DNA from: Micromonospora carbonacea
GTDB taxonomy: Bacteria; Actinomycetota; Actinomycetes; Mycobacteriales; Micromonosporaceae
Assembly: GCF_014205165.1 (NCBI RefSeq)
Contig: NZ_JACHMZ010000001.1
Span: 744,001 to 808,000, forward strand
Length of the DNA: 64,000 nt
Direction of reading: 5' to 3'
Positions 58,000 to 64,000 of this stretch are shown piece by piece. The position numbers and the translations under genes are program-made. Below the pieces are notes generated by a model, which was not told where the DNA came from, made no database searches, and saw only the letters and a list, made by a program, of their open reading frames with translations. Numbering within the stretch: position 1 is the stretch's first letter; the number at the start of each line of letters is the position of its first letter.

Positions 58000-59115
58000 G
58001 TGGCCGTGAACCACCTGCCGCTCGACCGCTCGGAGGAACGGCCGCTGCGGATCGCCATGGTGGTCCCGCCGTGGCTGACCGTGCCACCGCCCGGCTACGG
58101 CGGCCTGGAACAGGTCGTCGCCGGCCTGGTGGACGCGCTGGTCGAGCGGGGGCACGCGGTGACCGTCTTCGGGGCGGGCCGGCGGCACGGCACCCGGGCC
58201 GGCTACGTCGCCACCTGCGACGACCTCCAGTACGACCGGCTCGGCGAGGCGCTGCCCGAGCTGGCCCACCTGGCCCACGTCGGCCACCTCGTCTCGCCTG
58301 CCGACTTCGACGTCGTGCACGACCACACCACGATCGGCCCGCTGGTCGCCGGCCGGCGGGCGGTGCCCACGGTGGCCACCGTGCACGGCAACCCGGTCGG
58401 CGAGTACGGCACCGTGCTCAGCGACACCGACCAGGGGGTCGGCCTGGTCGCCATCTCGCACACCCAGCGACGGCTGAACCCCGGGCTGCCGTGGGTCGGC
58501 ACCGTGCACAACGCGCTCGACGTCGCCGACGTGCCGCACAAGACCGCGCCGGGGCGTGGCCCGGTGCTCTGGCTGGCCCGGTTCAGCCCCGACAAGGGCC
58601 CGGACGTGGCGATCGGGGCCTGCCGGGCGGCGGGCCTGCCGCTGGTGCTCGCCGGCAAGTGCAACGAGCCCGCCGAGCGCCGCTACTTCGAGCAGGTGGT
58701 GGAGCCGATGCTCGACGACGACGTGACAGTGGTGTTCAACGCCGACCGGGCGGCCGCGCTGCGGATGCTCGTCGACGCCCGCTGCCTGATCATGCCGATC
58801 CAGTGGGAGGAGCCGTTCGGGATGGTGATCCTGGAGGCGATGGCGACGGGCACGCCCGTGGTGGCGCTGCGCCGGGGCGCCGTGCCGGAGCTGGTCCGCC
58901 CCGGCGTCACCGGGCTGGTCTGCGACCGCCCCGACGACCTGCCCGGCGCGCTGCGGCAGGTCGACCGGCTGGACCCGGCCGACTGCGTGGCGCACGTCGC
59001 GGAGAACTTCTCCACGGCCCGGATGGCGCAGGGCTACGAGGCGGTCTACCGCGACTTCCTGCACGGGCGCGCGCCCGCCCCGCCGAGCCGGCCGATCCCG
59101 GTGCCGGCCCGCTGA
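58000..59115 (+). CDS. glycosyltransferase family 4 (GT-B fold)
   Basis: A 371-residue GT-B enzyme. The N-terminal domain has RIAMVVPPWLTVPPPGYGGL and EQVVAGLVDALVERGHAVTV; HDHTTIGPLVAGRRAVPTV and VHGNPVGEYG follow. The C-terminal donor domain has LWLARFSPDKGPDVAIGACR and the EX7E-type motif WEEPFGMVILEAMATGTPVV, then GAVPELVRPGVTGLVCD. This is close to the actinobacterial group related to the AviGT4/MshA-like transferases. GTG 58000 follows GGGGAGGACTC. The acceptor is unknown. It is convergent with the Ser/Thr kinase gene. Confidence 0.93.
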   Translation: MAVNHLPLDRSEERPLRIAMVVPPWLTVPPPGYGGLEQVVAGLVDALVERGHAVTVFGAGRRHGTRAGYVATCDDLQYDRLGEALPELAHLAHVGHLVSPADFDVVHDHTTIGPLVAGRRAVPTVATVHGNPVGEYGTVLSDTDQGVGLVAISHTQRRLNPGLPWVGTVHNALDVADVPHKTAPGRGPVLWLARFSPDKGPDVAIGACRAAGLPLVLAGKCNEPAERRYFEQVVEPMLDDDVTVVFNADRAAALRMLVDARCLIMPIQWEEPFGMVILEAMATGTPVVALRRGAVPELVRPGVTGLVCDRPDDLPGALRQVDRLDPADCVAHVAENFSTARMAQGYEAVYRDFLHGRAPAPPSRPIPVPAR

Positions 59116-59137
59116 CCGCCGGGGCGGCCGGGGCGGG

Positions 59138-60700
59138 TCACAGGCGCGCCGCCCCGAGCCGCTGGAACGCGGTGTCGAGCTGGCGGGCGTACGCGGGGGT
59201 GATGCTGCCCTCGCGCTGCCGCTCGGCGACCTTGTCGCGGGCCCGCTGCACGGCGGCGGCCAGGTCGCTCGGGCCGGTGGCCTCGACGGCGTGGCCGAGC
59301 AGGTTGCGGATGTCGGTGCCGACGTCGACGCGGATCCCGCCGTCGTCCACCCCCGTGTCGATGAGCTGCCCGATGTCGCTGGCCACCTCGGTCACGCTGC
59401 CGCCGGACGGGGCGGGCGGCGTGGTCGTCGGCGCGGCCGAGGGGGTGGCCCGGGGCCGGGCGGGCGGCCGGGTCGTGGTCGGCGGCGCGCTCGGCGACCG
59501 GGTCGGCGCCGTCCCCAGCGACTCCCCGGCGGGCGACTCGGTGGGCAGGGCCCGGGGCATCGGGTCGGGCTGCTCGTCGGGCCTGGGCCACAGGAGCGCC
59601 CCCGCCGCCGCCACCGCGGCCCCCGCCGCCACCACGGGCACCGCCCAGCGACGCCGGGGCCGGCCCTGCGACCCGGCCCCGGCGGGCTGCGGGGACGACG
59701 CGGGGCCGGGCGTGCCACCCGCCGGGGCCGCCCCGGGGGGCGCGGCCTGCGCCGGGGGAGCCGACGTCGGGGCGGGCGGACCGGCCGGGACCGGCGGCGC
59801 GGCGGGCGGGGCGACGATCGACGGCAGGGTCATCGTCGGGGCGAGCATGGTGGCGGCCTGCGGGTCGGCCGGCAGGAGCTGGTCGCGCAGCGCGAGGGCC
59901 ACCTGGTGCGCGGTGGGCCGGTCCCGTGGCTGCCGGGACAGGCAGCGCAGGCAGATCCGGACCACCTCGGGCGGCAGGCCCGGGACCTCCAGCGGCGGGG
60001 GCTCGTCGCCGCCGGCCAGGGCCGCGCCGAGCTGCTCCCAGGTGTCCGCCGGGTACGGCACCTGCCCGGTCAGGGTCTCGTAGAGCAGCACGCCGAGCGA
60101 GTAGATGTCGGTGGCCGGCTGCGCCGGGGCCCCGTCCAGCCGCTCCGGCGCGACGTACGCGGGCGTGCCGAAGGTGCCGCCGTCCTCGTCCTCGTCCGGT
60201 GCGCCGACGTGGGTGGCGATGCCGAAGTCGAGGACCTTCGCGCCGACCGGGGTCATCATCACGTTGGCCGGGGTGATGTCCCGGTGCACGATGCCGAGCC
60301 GGTGCGCGGCGGCGAGCGCCTCGGCCACCTGGGCGCCGATCTCCACCGCCTCCGGCCAGGGCAGCGGGCCCTCGGTCAGCCGGTATTCCAGCTCCTCCCC
60401 GGCGAGCAGCTCCATCACCACGAACGAGGTGATGCTGCCGTCCGGGGCGAGCGTCTCGCCGTAGTCGTGCACCGACGTCACGTGCGGGTGGACGAGCTGC
60501 GCGGCGGAGCGGGCCTCCTCGCGGACCATGTCGCGGAACCGGGCGTCCGCCGCGAGCGAGGGCGCGAGCACCTTCAGGGCGACCGTGCGGTCGAGAACCT
60601 CGTCGCGGGCCCGCCAGATGACCGACATGCCACCCGCGCCGATCTGGTCGATGAGTCGGTACCTGCGGGCCAGCAGCCTGCCGGCGTGCAGTGTTGCCAT
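59138..60700 (-). CDS. Ser/Thr protein kinase, single-pass membrane (Pkn type)
   Basis: A 520-residue Hanks-type kinase. The kinase domain (about 13-265) has the Gly loop QIGAGGMSVIWRARDE, VALKVLAPS with the ATP Lys, and DFGIATHVG. The catalytic loop is HRDITPANVMM, with Thr where most Ser/Thr kinases have Lys. A Pro/Ala-rich linker, a transmembrane helix ([20 protein letters not shown]), and a Thr/Pro-rich and helical extracytoplasmic part of about 140 residues follow. No PASTA repeat is present. ATG 60700 is preferred over 60712. A strong promoter lies 35-65 nt upstream. Confidence 0.94.
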   Translation of the reverse strand: MATLHAGRLLARRYRLIDQIGAGGMSVIWRARDEVLDRTVALKVLAPSLAADARFRDMVREEARSAAQLVHPHVTSVHDYGETLAPDGSITSFVVMELLAGEELEYRLTEGPLPWPEAVEIGAQVAEALAAAHRLGIVHRDITPANVMMTPVGAKVLDFGIATHVGAPDEDEDGGTFGTPAYVAPERLDGAPAQPATDIYSLGVLLYETLTGQVPYPADTWEQLGAALAGGDEPPPLEVPGLPPEVVRICLRCLSRQPRDRPTAHQVALALRDQLLPADPQAATMLAPTMTLPSIVAPPAAPPVPAGPPAPTSAPPAQAAPPGAAPAGGTPGPASSPQPAGAGSQGRPRRRWAVPVVAAGAAVAAAGALLWPRPDEQPDPMPRALPTESPAGESLGTAPTRSPSAPPTTTRPPARPRATPSAAPTTTPPAPSGGSVTEVASDIGQLIDTGVDDGGIRVDVGTDIRNLLGHAVEATGPSDLAAAVQRARDKVAERQREGSITPAYARQLDTAFQRLGAARL

Positions 60701-60735
60701 GACGGATCGCACCTGCCTGAGGTCGGGGCGGTATC

Positions 60736-60764
60736 AGGTTGCGCGAATGTGTCCGGCCTGTCAA
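60736..60764 (-). promoter_or_regulatory. promoter of the Ser/Thr kinase gene
   Basis: On the minus strand TTGACA and CAACCT are 17 nt apart, a near-consensus -35 box. The predicted leader is about 28 nt. Confidence 0.6.
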
Positions 60765-60853
60765 CGCCCGTCCGGTCTCACCCGACCGGCGCGTGGACGG
60801 GCGCGCCCGGGCACCGGACGGCCGGCGTGACCCCGCGTGCCAGGATGAACGGC

Positions 60854-61687
60854 ATGGTCAGCGGTCCGGTGGCGTTCGTGCTCGGCGGCGGGGGAGTCCT
60901 CGGCGCGGTCGAGGTGGGCATGCTGCGCGCCCTGTTCCGCGCCGACGTCCGCCCGGACCTGGTGCTCGGCACCTCGATCGGGGCGGTCAACGGGGCGCTC
61001 GTCGCGGCCGATCCGACCGAGGCGGTCACCGACCGGCTGGTCCGGCTCTGGGCGTCCCCCGAGGCCAGCGAGGTGTACGGCGACTCCGTCGCCCGTCAGC
61101 TGCGCCGCTTCGCCGCCCGCACCCACCTGCACTCGCCCCGGCCGCTGCGCCGGCTGCTGGAGGCCGAGCTGGGCGAGGAGACCACCTTCGCCGACCTGCG
61201 GGTGCCGTTCCGCTGCTGCGCGGCGCACATCGAGCGGGCCGCCGAGCACTGGTTCGACGCGGGCCCGCTGGTGCCGGCGGTGCTCGCCTCCGCCTCCGTG
61301 CCGGGGCTGCTGCCGCCCACCGAGATCGGCGGGCAGCACTTCATCGACGGCGGGATCGTCAACTCCATCCCGATCGGCGCGGCGGTCGAGGCCGGGGCGC
61401 GGGAGGTCTTCGTGCTCCAGGTGGGCCGCATCGAGCGGGAGCTGACGCCGCCCCGGCGGCCCTGGGAGATCGCTCAGGTGGCGTTCGAGATCGCCCGCCG
61501 GCACCGGTTCTCCCGGGAGATGGCGGCGCTGCCCGACGGGGTGCGGGTGCACGTGCTGCCCACCGGGGGGCCGGGGCCGCGTGAGGACAGCCCGTGGGCG
61601 TACCGGGACATGGCGGCGGTGGGGCGGCGGATCAGCCGCGCGTACACGGCCTCCCGCCGCTACCTGGCCACCCACCTGGACCGCTGA
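60854..61687 (+). CDS. patatin-like phospholipase/lipid acyl hydrolase
   Basis: A 277-residue patatin-fold enzyme with a Ser-Asp dyad. The oxyanion loop is VLGGGGVLGAVEVGML, the nucleophile elbow LGTSIGAVNGALVAAD (Ser in GTSIG), and the Asp is in HFIDGGIVNSIP (DGG). There is no signal peptide. ATG 60854 lies 7 nt after CAGGAT; ATG 60845 is an alternative. The stop overlaps the next gene (TGATG), a membrane acyltransferase, so deacylation and reacylation of a lipid may be linked. The substrate is unknown. Confidence 0.92.
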   Translation: MVSGPVAFVLGGGGVLGAVEVGMLRALFRADVRPDLVLGTSIGAVNGALVAADPTEAVTDRLVRLWASPEASEVYGDSVARQLRRFAARTHLHSPRPLRRLLEAELGEETTFADLRVPFRCCAAHIERAAEHWFDAGPLVPAVLASASVPGLLPPTEIGGQHFIDGGIVNSIPIGAAVEAGAREVFVLQVGRIERELTPPRRPWEIAQVAFEIARRHRFSREMAALPDGVRVHVLPTGGPGPREDSPWAYRDMAAVGRRISRAYTASRRYLATHLDR

Positions 61688-62712
61688 TGCCGCTGCCGCC
61701 CCGATGGGTCCGCCGGTTGCTGCTGGCGCCCGGTGTGGTGCTGCTCGCCGTGGCCGTGGTGACCAGCCTGCCGGTCTGGGCGTTCGCCGCCCTGGCGCTG
61801 TCCCCGCTGGTCCCCGGCCGGCTGCGACCGCTGCGCCTGCTCTGGATCGGCTGTGTCTACCTGGTCTGGGACGCGGCGGCGCTGCTGGCCCTGTTCGTGC
61901 TCTGGGTGGCCTCCGGCTTCGGGGTGTGGAAGCGGACGCCGCCGTTCCAGCGGGCGCACTACGTGCTCGCCGGCCACTTCCTCCAGGTGTTCTTCTGGCA
62001 GGCCCGGTGGACGCTGCGGCTGCGCATCGACGTGGTCGGCACCGACCCCGACACGGCGCTGCCCGGCCGCCCGGAGCTGGTGGTCTGCCGGCACGCCGGG
62101 CCGGGCGACTCGTTCATCCTGATCCACGCTTTGGTCAACTGGTTCCACCGGGAGCCCCGGATCGTGCTCAAGGAGAGCCTCCAGTGGGACCCGGCGATCG
62201 ACGTGCTGCTCAACCGGCTGCCCAACCGGTTCCTCGCCCCGGCCTCCGGCCGGCGTGAGCCGGTGACCGAGCAGATCGGCCACCTGGCGACCGGCCTCGA
62301 CGACGACGACGCCTTCGTGATCTTCCCCGAGGGGGGCAACTTCACCCCGCGCCGCCGGCTGCGCGCCATCGCCCGGCTGCGGTCGCGCGGCCTGGAGCAG
62401 ATGGCGCTGCGGGCGGAGCGGATGCGGCACGTGCTCGCCCCGCAGCCGGGCGGGCTGCTCGCCGCGCTGGACGCCGCCCCCGACGCCGGGGTGATCTTCG
62501 TGGCGCACACCGGCCTCGACCGGATGCTCACCGTCGCCGACGTGTGGCGCGAGCTGCCGATGGACAAGCGGATCATCATGCGGTTCTGGTCGGTGCCCCC
62601 GGAGGAGATCCCCGCCGGCCGCCAGGAGCGTGTTGACTGGCTGTTCGACTGGTGGTCACGCATCGACGAATGGATCGCGGCGCACCACGACGGGGACGTC
62701 GACGACGCGTAG
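61687..62712 (+). CDS. membrane-bound PlsC-like acyltransferase
   Basis: A 341-residue protein with two N-terminal hydrophobic helices (VLLAVAVVTSLPVWAFAALA and VWDAAALLALFVLWVASGFG), then a PlsC fold. The catalytic HX4D motif is RHAGPGDSF, and the substrate motif is FPEGGNFTPRRRLR. This H-A-G-P-G-D version differs from the classical NHxSxxD and is typical of the actinobacterial lysophospholipid acyltransferase subgroup. Translation is coupled to the patatin gene. It probably reacylates lyso-lipids on the cytosolic face. The start codon ATG overlaps the upstream TGA by one base. Confidence 0.87.
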   Translation: MPLPPRWVRRLLLAPGVVLLAVAVVTSLPVWAFAALALSPLVPGRLRPLRLLWIGCVYLVWDAAALLALFVLWVASGFGVWKRTPPFQRAHYVLAGHFLQVFFWQARWTLRLRIDVVGTDPDTALPGRPELVVCRHAGPGDSFILIHALVNWFHREPRIVLKESLQWDPAIDVLLNRLPNRFLAPASGRREPVTEQIGHLATGLDDDDAFVIFPEGGNFTPRRRLRAIARLRSRGLEQMALRAERMRHVLAPQPGGLLAALDAAPDAGVIFVAHTGLDRMLTVADVWRELPMDKRIIMRFWSVPPEEIPAGRQERVDWLFDWWSRIDEWIAAHHDGDVDDA

Positions 62713-62715
62713 GGT
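62710..62715 (+). promoter_or_regulatory. -10 element for cutA
   Basis: TAGGGT, 6 nt before GTG 62722; it begins at the stop codon of the acyltransferase. Confidence 0.4.
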
Positions 62716-62721
62716 GCGCTC

Positions 62722-63042
62722 GTGGAGCAGATCAGCGTGGTGACGACCGTGGTGGACAGCCGCTCGGTCGCGGACGTGCTCGCGGCGGCCGCGGTCGCCG
62801 GTCGGCTGGCCGCCTGCGCGCAGGTGGGCGGCCAGGTGGACAGCACCTACTGGTGGCGGTCCGCGGTGGAGACGACCACCGAGTGGTCGGTGCTGTTCAA
62901 GACCGCCCCGGACCGGGTTCCGGCGCTGGTCGACCACATCCGCCTCAGCCATCCGTACGAAGTTCCGGAGGTCCTGGTGACCCGGGTGGACAGCGGCAAC
63001 CCCGACTACACGGCCTGGGTGCACGAGCAGACCCGGCCCTGA
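62722..63042 (+). CDS. cutA: divalent-cation tolerance protein CutA
   Basis: A 106-residue trimeric ferredoxin-like protein, matching the usual 100-115 residue length. It has VVTTVVDSRSVADVLAAAAV, the conserved AACAQVGGQVDSTYWWRSAV (family ACVQVxxxxxSxYxWxG-type), EWSVLFKTAPDRVPALVDHI and HPYEVPEVLVTRVDSGNPDY. The motif HPYEVPE is diagnostic. CutA was linked to copper tolerance in E. coli, but its role in actinobacteria is unclear. GTG 62722 lies 9 bp after the preceding stop and 6 nt after TAGGGT. Confidence 0.93.
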   Translation: MEQISVVTTVVDSRSVADVLAAAAVAGRLAACAQVGGQVDSTYWWRSAVETTTEWSVLFKTAPDRVPALVDHIRLSHPYEVPEVLVTRVDSGNPDYTAWVHEQTRP

Positions 63043-63089
63043 GTACGCGCACTCTGGGTGGGTCTTGACCAGGGCACCATGATGGCCGG

Positions 63090-64000
63090 GTGGACACGAG
63101 TGGCTACCCCTGCCCGGCGTGCGGCGCCCCGGCCGACCTGAGTGTCGGCTGCCGGCGCTGTGGGCGGGCGCCCGACCCGACCGCCGCCGAGGTGATCCGG
63201 CTCGACCGGGAGATCGTCGTGCTCTCCGGGCAGGCGGAGCAGGCCCGGCGGGCGTACCTCGAACTGGTCGGGTCGGTGCGGTCGGCGCAGGCCCGCCGGG
63301 CGGACCTGGCGGCCCGGGTCCGCGCGGCGACCCCGGTCGGCGCCCTGCGCCCGGCCGGGCCGGCTGCCGTGCCGCCGCCCCTCGTCGCGCCGCCCCTCGT
63401 CGCGCCGCCCCCCGTCGCGCCGGCCCCCGTGCCGGCGGCCGGGCCGCAGGTGCGGCTGCCCGGCCCCGCGTCGCCGGTGTCCGGCGGACAGGTGCGGCCG
63501 CCGGGCCCGGCGGTGCGGCTGCCCGGCCCGGTGCCGGCCGTGCCGGTCGGCCCGATGCCGCCGCAGCGGCCGGTGCAGGTCGGCGGGGCGGAGACCTCCA
63601 CCCGCACGGTGCAGGGGCTGCTCTTCGTGCTCGGCGGCCTGCTGCTCGGCACGGCGGCGGTGGTCTTCACGGCGGTCGCCTGGGCCACGGTGGGCGTCGC
63701 CGGCCGGGCGCTGATCCTGCTCGCGTTCACCGCGCTCGCCCTGGCCGTGCCGCCGCTCGCGGCGCGGCGCGGGCTGCGCGGCACGGCGGAGACGTTCGCC
63801 GCCGTGGGGCTGCTGCTGGTGGTGCTCGACGGGTACGCCGCCTGGTCGGTGGACCTGTTCGGGGTGGCCGGCTGGCCCGGTGCCCGCTACGCCGCGCTGG
63901 TCGGGGGGGTCAGCGCGGCGCTGGCGGCGGGCTACGGCCGGCTGACCCGGCTGACGGTGCCGTGGTTCGCGGCGCTGTGCACCGTGCAGCCGGTGCTGCC
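63090..64000 (+). CDS. zinc-ribbon polytopic membrane protein, SCO7613-like (3' end cut)
   Basis: At least 303 residues, running off the window. The N-terminus has a zinc ribbon, YPCPACGAPADLSVGCRRCG (four Cys), then a helix (LDREIVVLSGQAEQARRAYL), a Pro/Val/Ala-rich linker with tandem LVAPP units, and hydrophobic helices from about residue 178 (GLLFVLGGLLLGTAAVVFTA; GRALILLAFTALALAVPPLA). This matches my memory of the large actinobacterial membrane proteins labelled SCO7613 C-terminal domain. GTG 63090 follows CATGAT by 6 nt. Function is unknown. Confidence 0.8.
   Translation, partial: MDTSGYPCPACGAPADLSVGCRRCGRAPDPTAAEVIRLDREIVVLSGQAEQARRAYLELVGSVRSAQARRADLAARVRAATPVGALRPAGPAAVPPPLVAPPLVAPPPVAPAPVPAAGPQVRLPGPASPVSGGQVRPPGPAVRLPGPVPAVPVGPMPPQRPVQVGGAETSTRTVQGLLFVLGGLLLGTAAVVFTAVAWATVGVAGRALILLAFTALALAVPPLAARRGLRGTAETFAAVGLLLVVLDGYAAWSVDLFGVAGWPGARYAALVGGVSAALAAGYGRLTRLTVPWFAALCTVQPVL

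Noticed and set aside
63065..63083. TTGACC before the SCO7613-like gene as its -35 box
   Set aside because: Only 7 nt from CATGAT, too close for a promoter spacer.
1..64000. tRNA or rRNA genes
   Set aside because: I saw no cloverleaf or conserved rRNA segment by eye; a tRNAscan run would be decisive.

Overview
The window is about 73% GC actinobacterial chromosome with GTG starts, leaderless promoters, WhiB, sigma-R/RsrA, PadR and PdtaS regulators, a 24-residue ribosomal protein bL37 and a fused 2-oxoglutarate decarboxylase. Gene content and repeats point to Micromonosporaceae, most likely Micromonospora or a close relative (inference; no database was searched). I saw no tRNA, rRNA, CRISPR array, transposase, prophage or large biosynthetic cluster. 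It looks like core chromosome with lineage-specific insertions.

Layout. 1-5.1 kb: a truncated sugar-type ABC lipoprotein, purC, glpK, an anti-sigma-like ATPase and a sensor kinase/LuxR-type regulator pair. 5.2-10.8 kb: a DUF5709 protein, a STAS-ATPase protein coupled to an SDR oxidoreductase, a family-4 glycosyltransferase, a DMT-type membrane protein and hisN. 10.9-18.1 kb: rsgA-aroA, a SRAP peptidase, a WhiB-like gene, a dienelactone-hydrolase-like gene, sigR-rsrA, bL37, a TB7.3-like biotin carrier and a GNAT. With pdtaS (23.8 kb) and whiB1 (31.4 kb) this matches the M. tuberculosis whiB1-pdtaS-TB7.3-rshA-sigH-SRAP-aroA-rsgA block, interrupted here by a TetR/MFS pair, a TPR protein and a SIS protein.

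25.5-31 kb holds a GT39-type membrane glycosyltransferase and an assimilatory sulfur operon: a 28-codon leader peptide ending in Ile-Cys-Pro-Ala-His, sulfite reductase, a 52-residue Cys4 protein, APS reductase and a sirohydrochlorin chelatase. 31-40 kb holds whiB1 with two CRP-type sites, a lipid kinase, nickel superoxide dismutase with its protease, malic enzyme, a quinone-oxidoreductase-like enzyme and two paralogous lipoprotein hydrolases. Three of four copies of a dispersed 55-57-bp repeat lie here. 40-49 kb is central carbon metabolism (ackA-pta, kgd) plus an ABC-2 exporter.

50-64 kb holds an OlsB-OlsA-like acyltransferase pair (ornithine lipid), a DUF4097-PadR operon with a palindrome inside its promoter, an OmpR/kinase/HtrA envelope-stress cluster whose regulator and protease genes share helically phased direct repeats, a glycosyltransferase, a Ser/Thr kinase, a patatin-acyltransferase pair, cutA and the start of a zinc-ribbon membrane protein that runs off the window.

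A pervasive feature is leaderless expression. At least eleven genes have TANNNT placed 6-7 nt before the start codon, and seven more have CANNNT at the same distance. I used this to choose several start codons.
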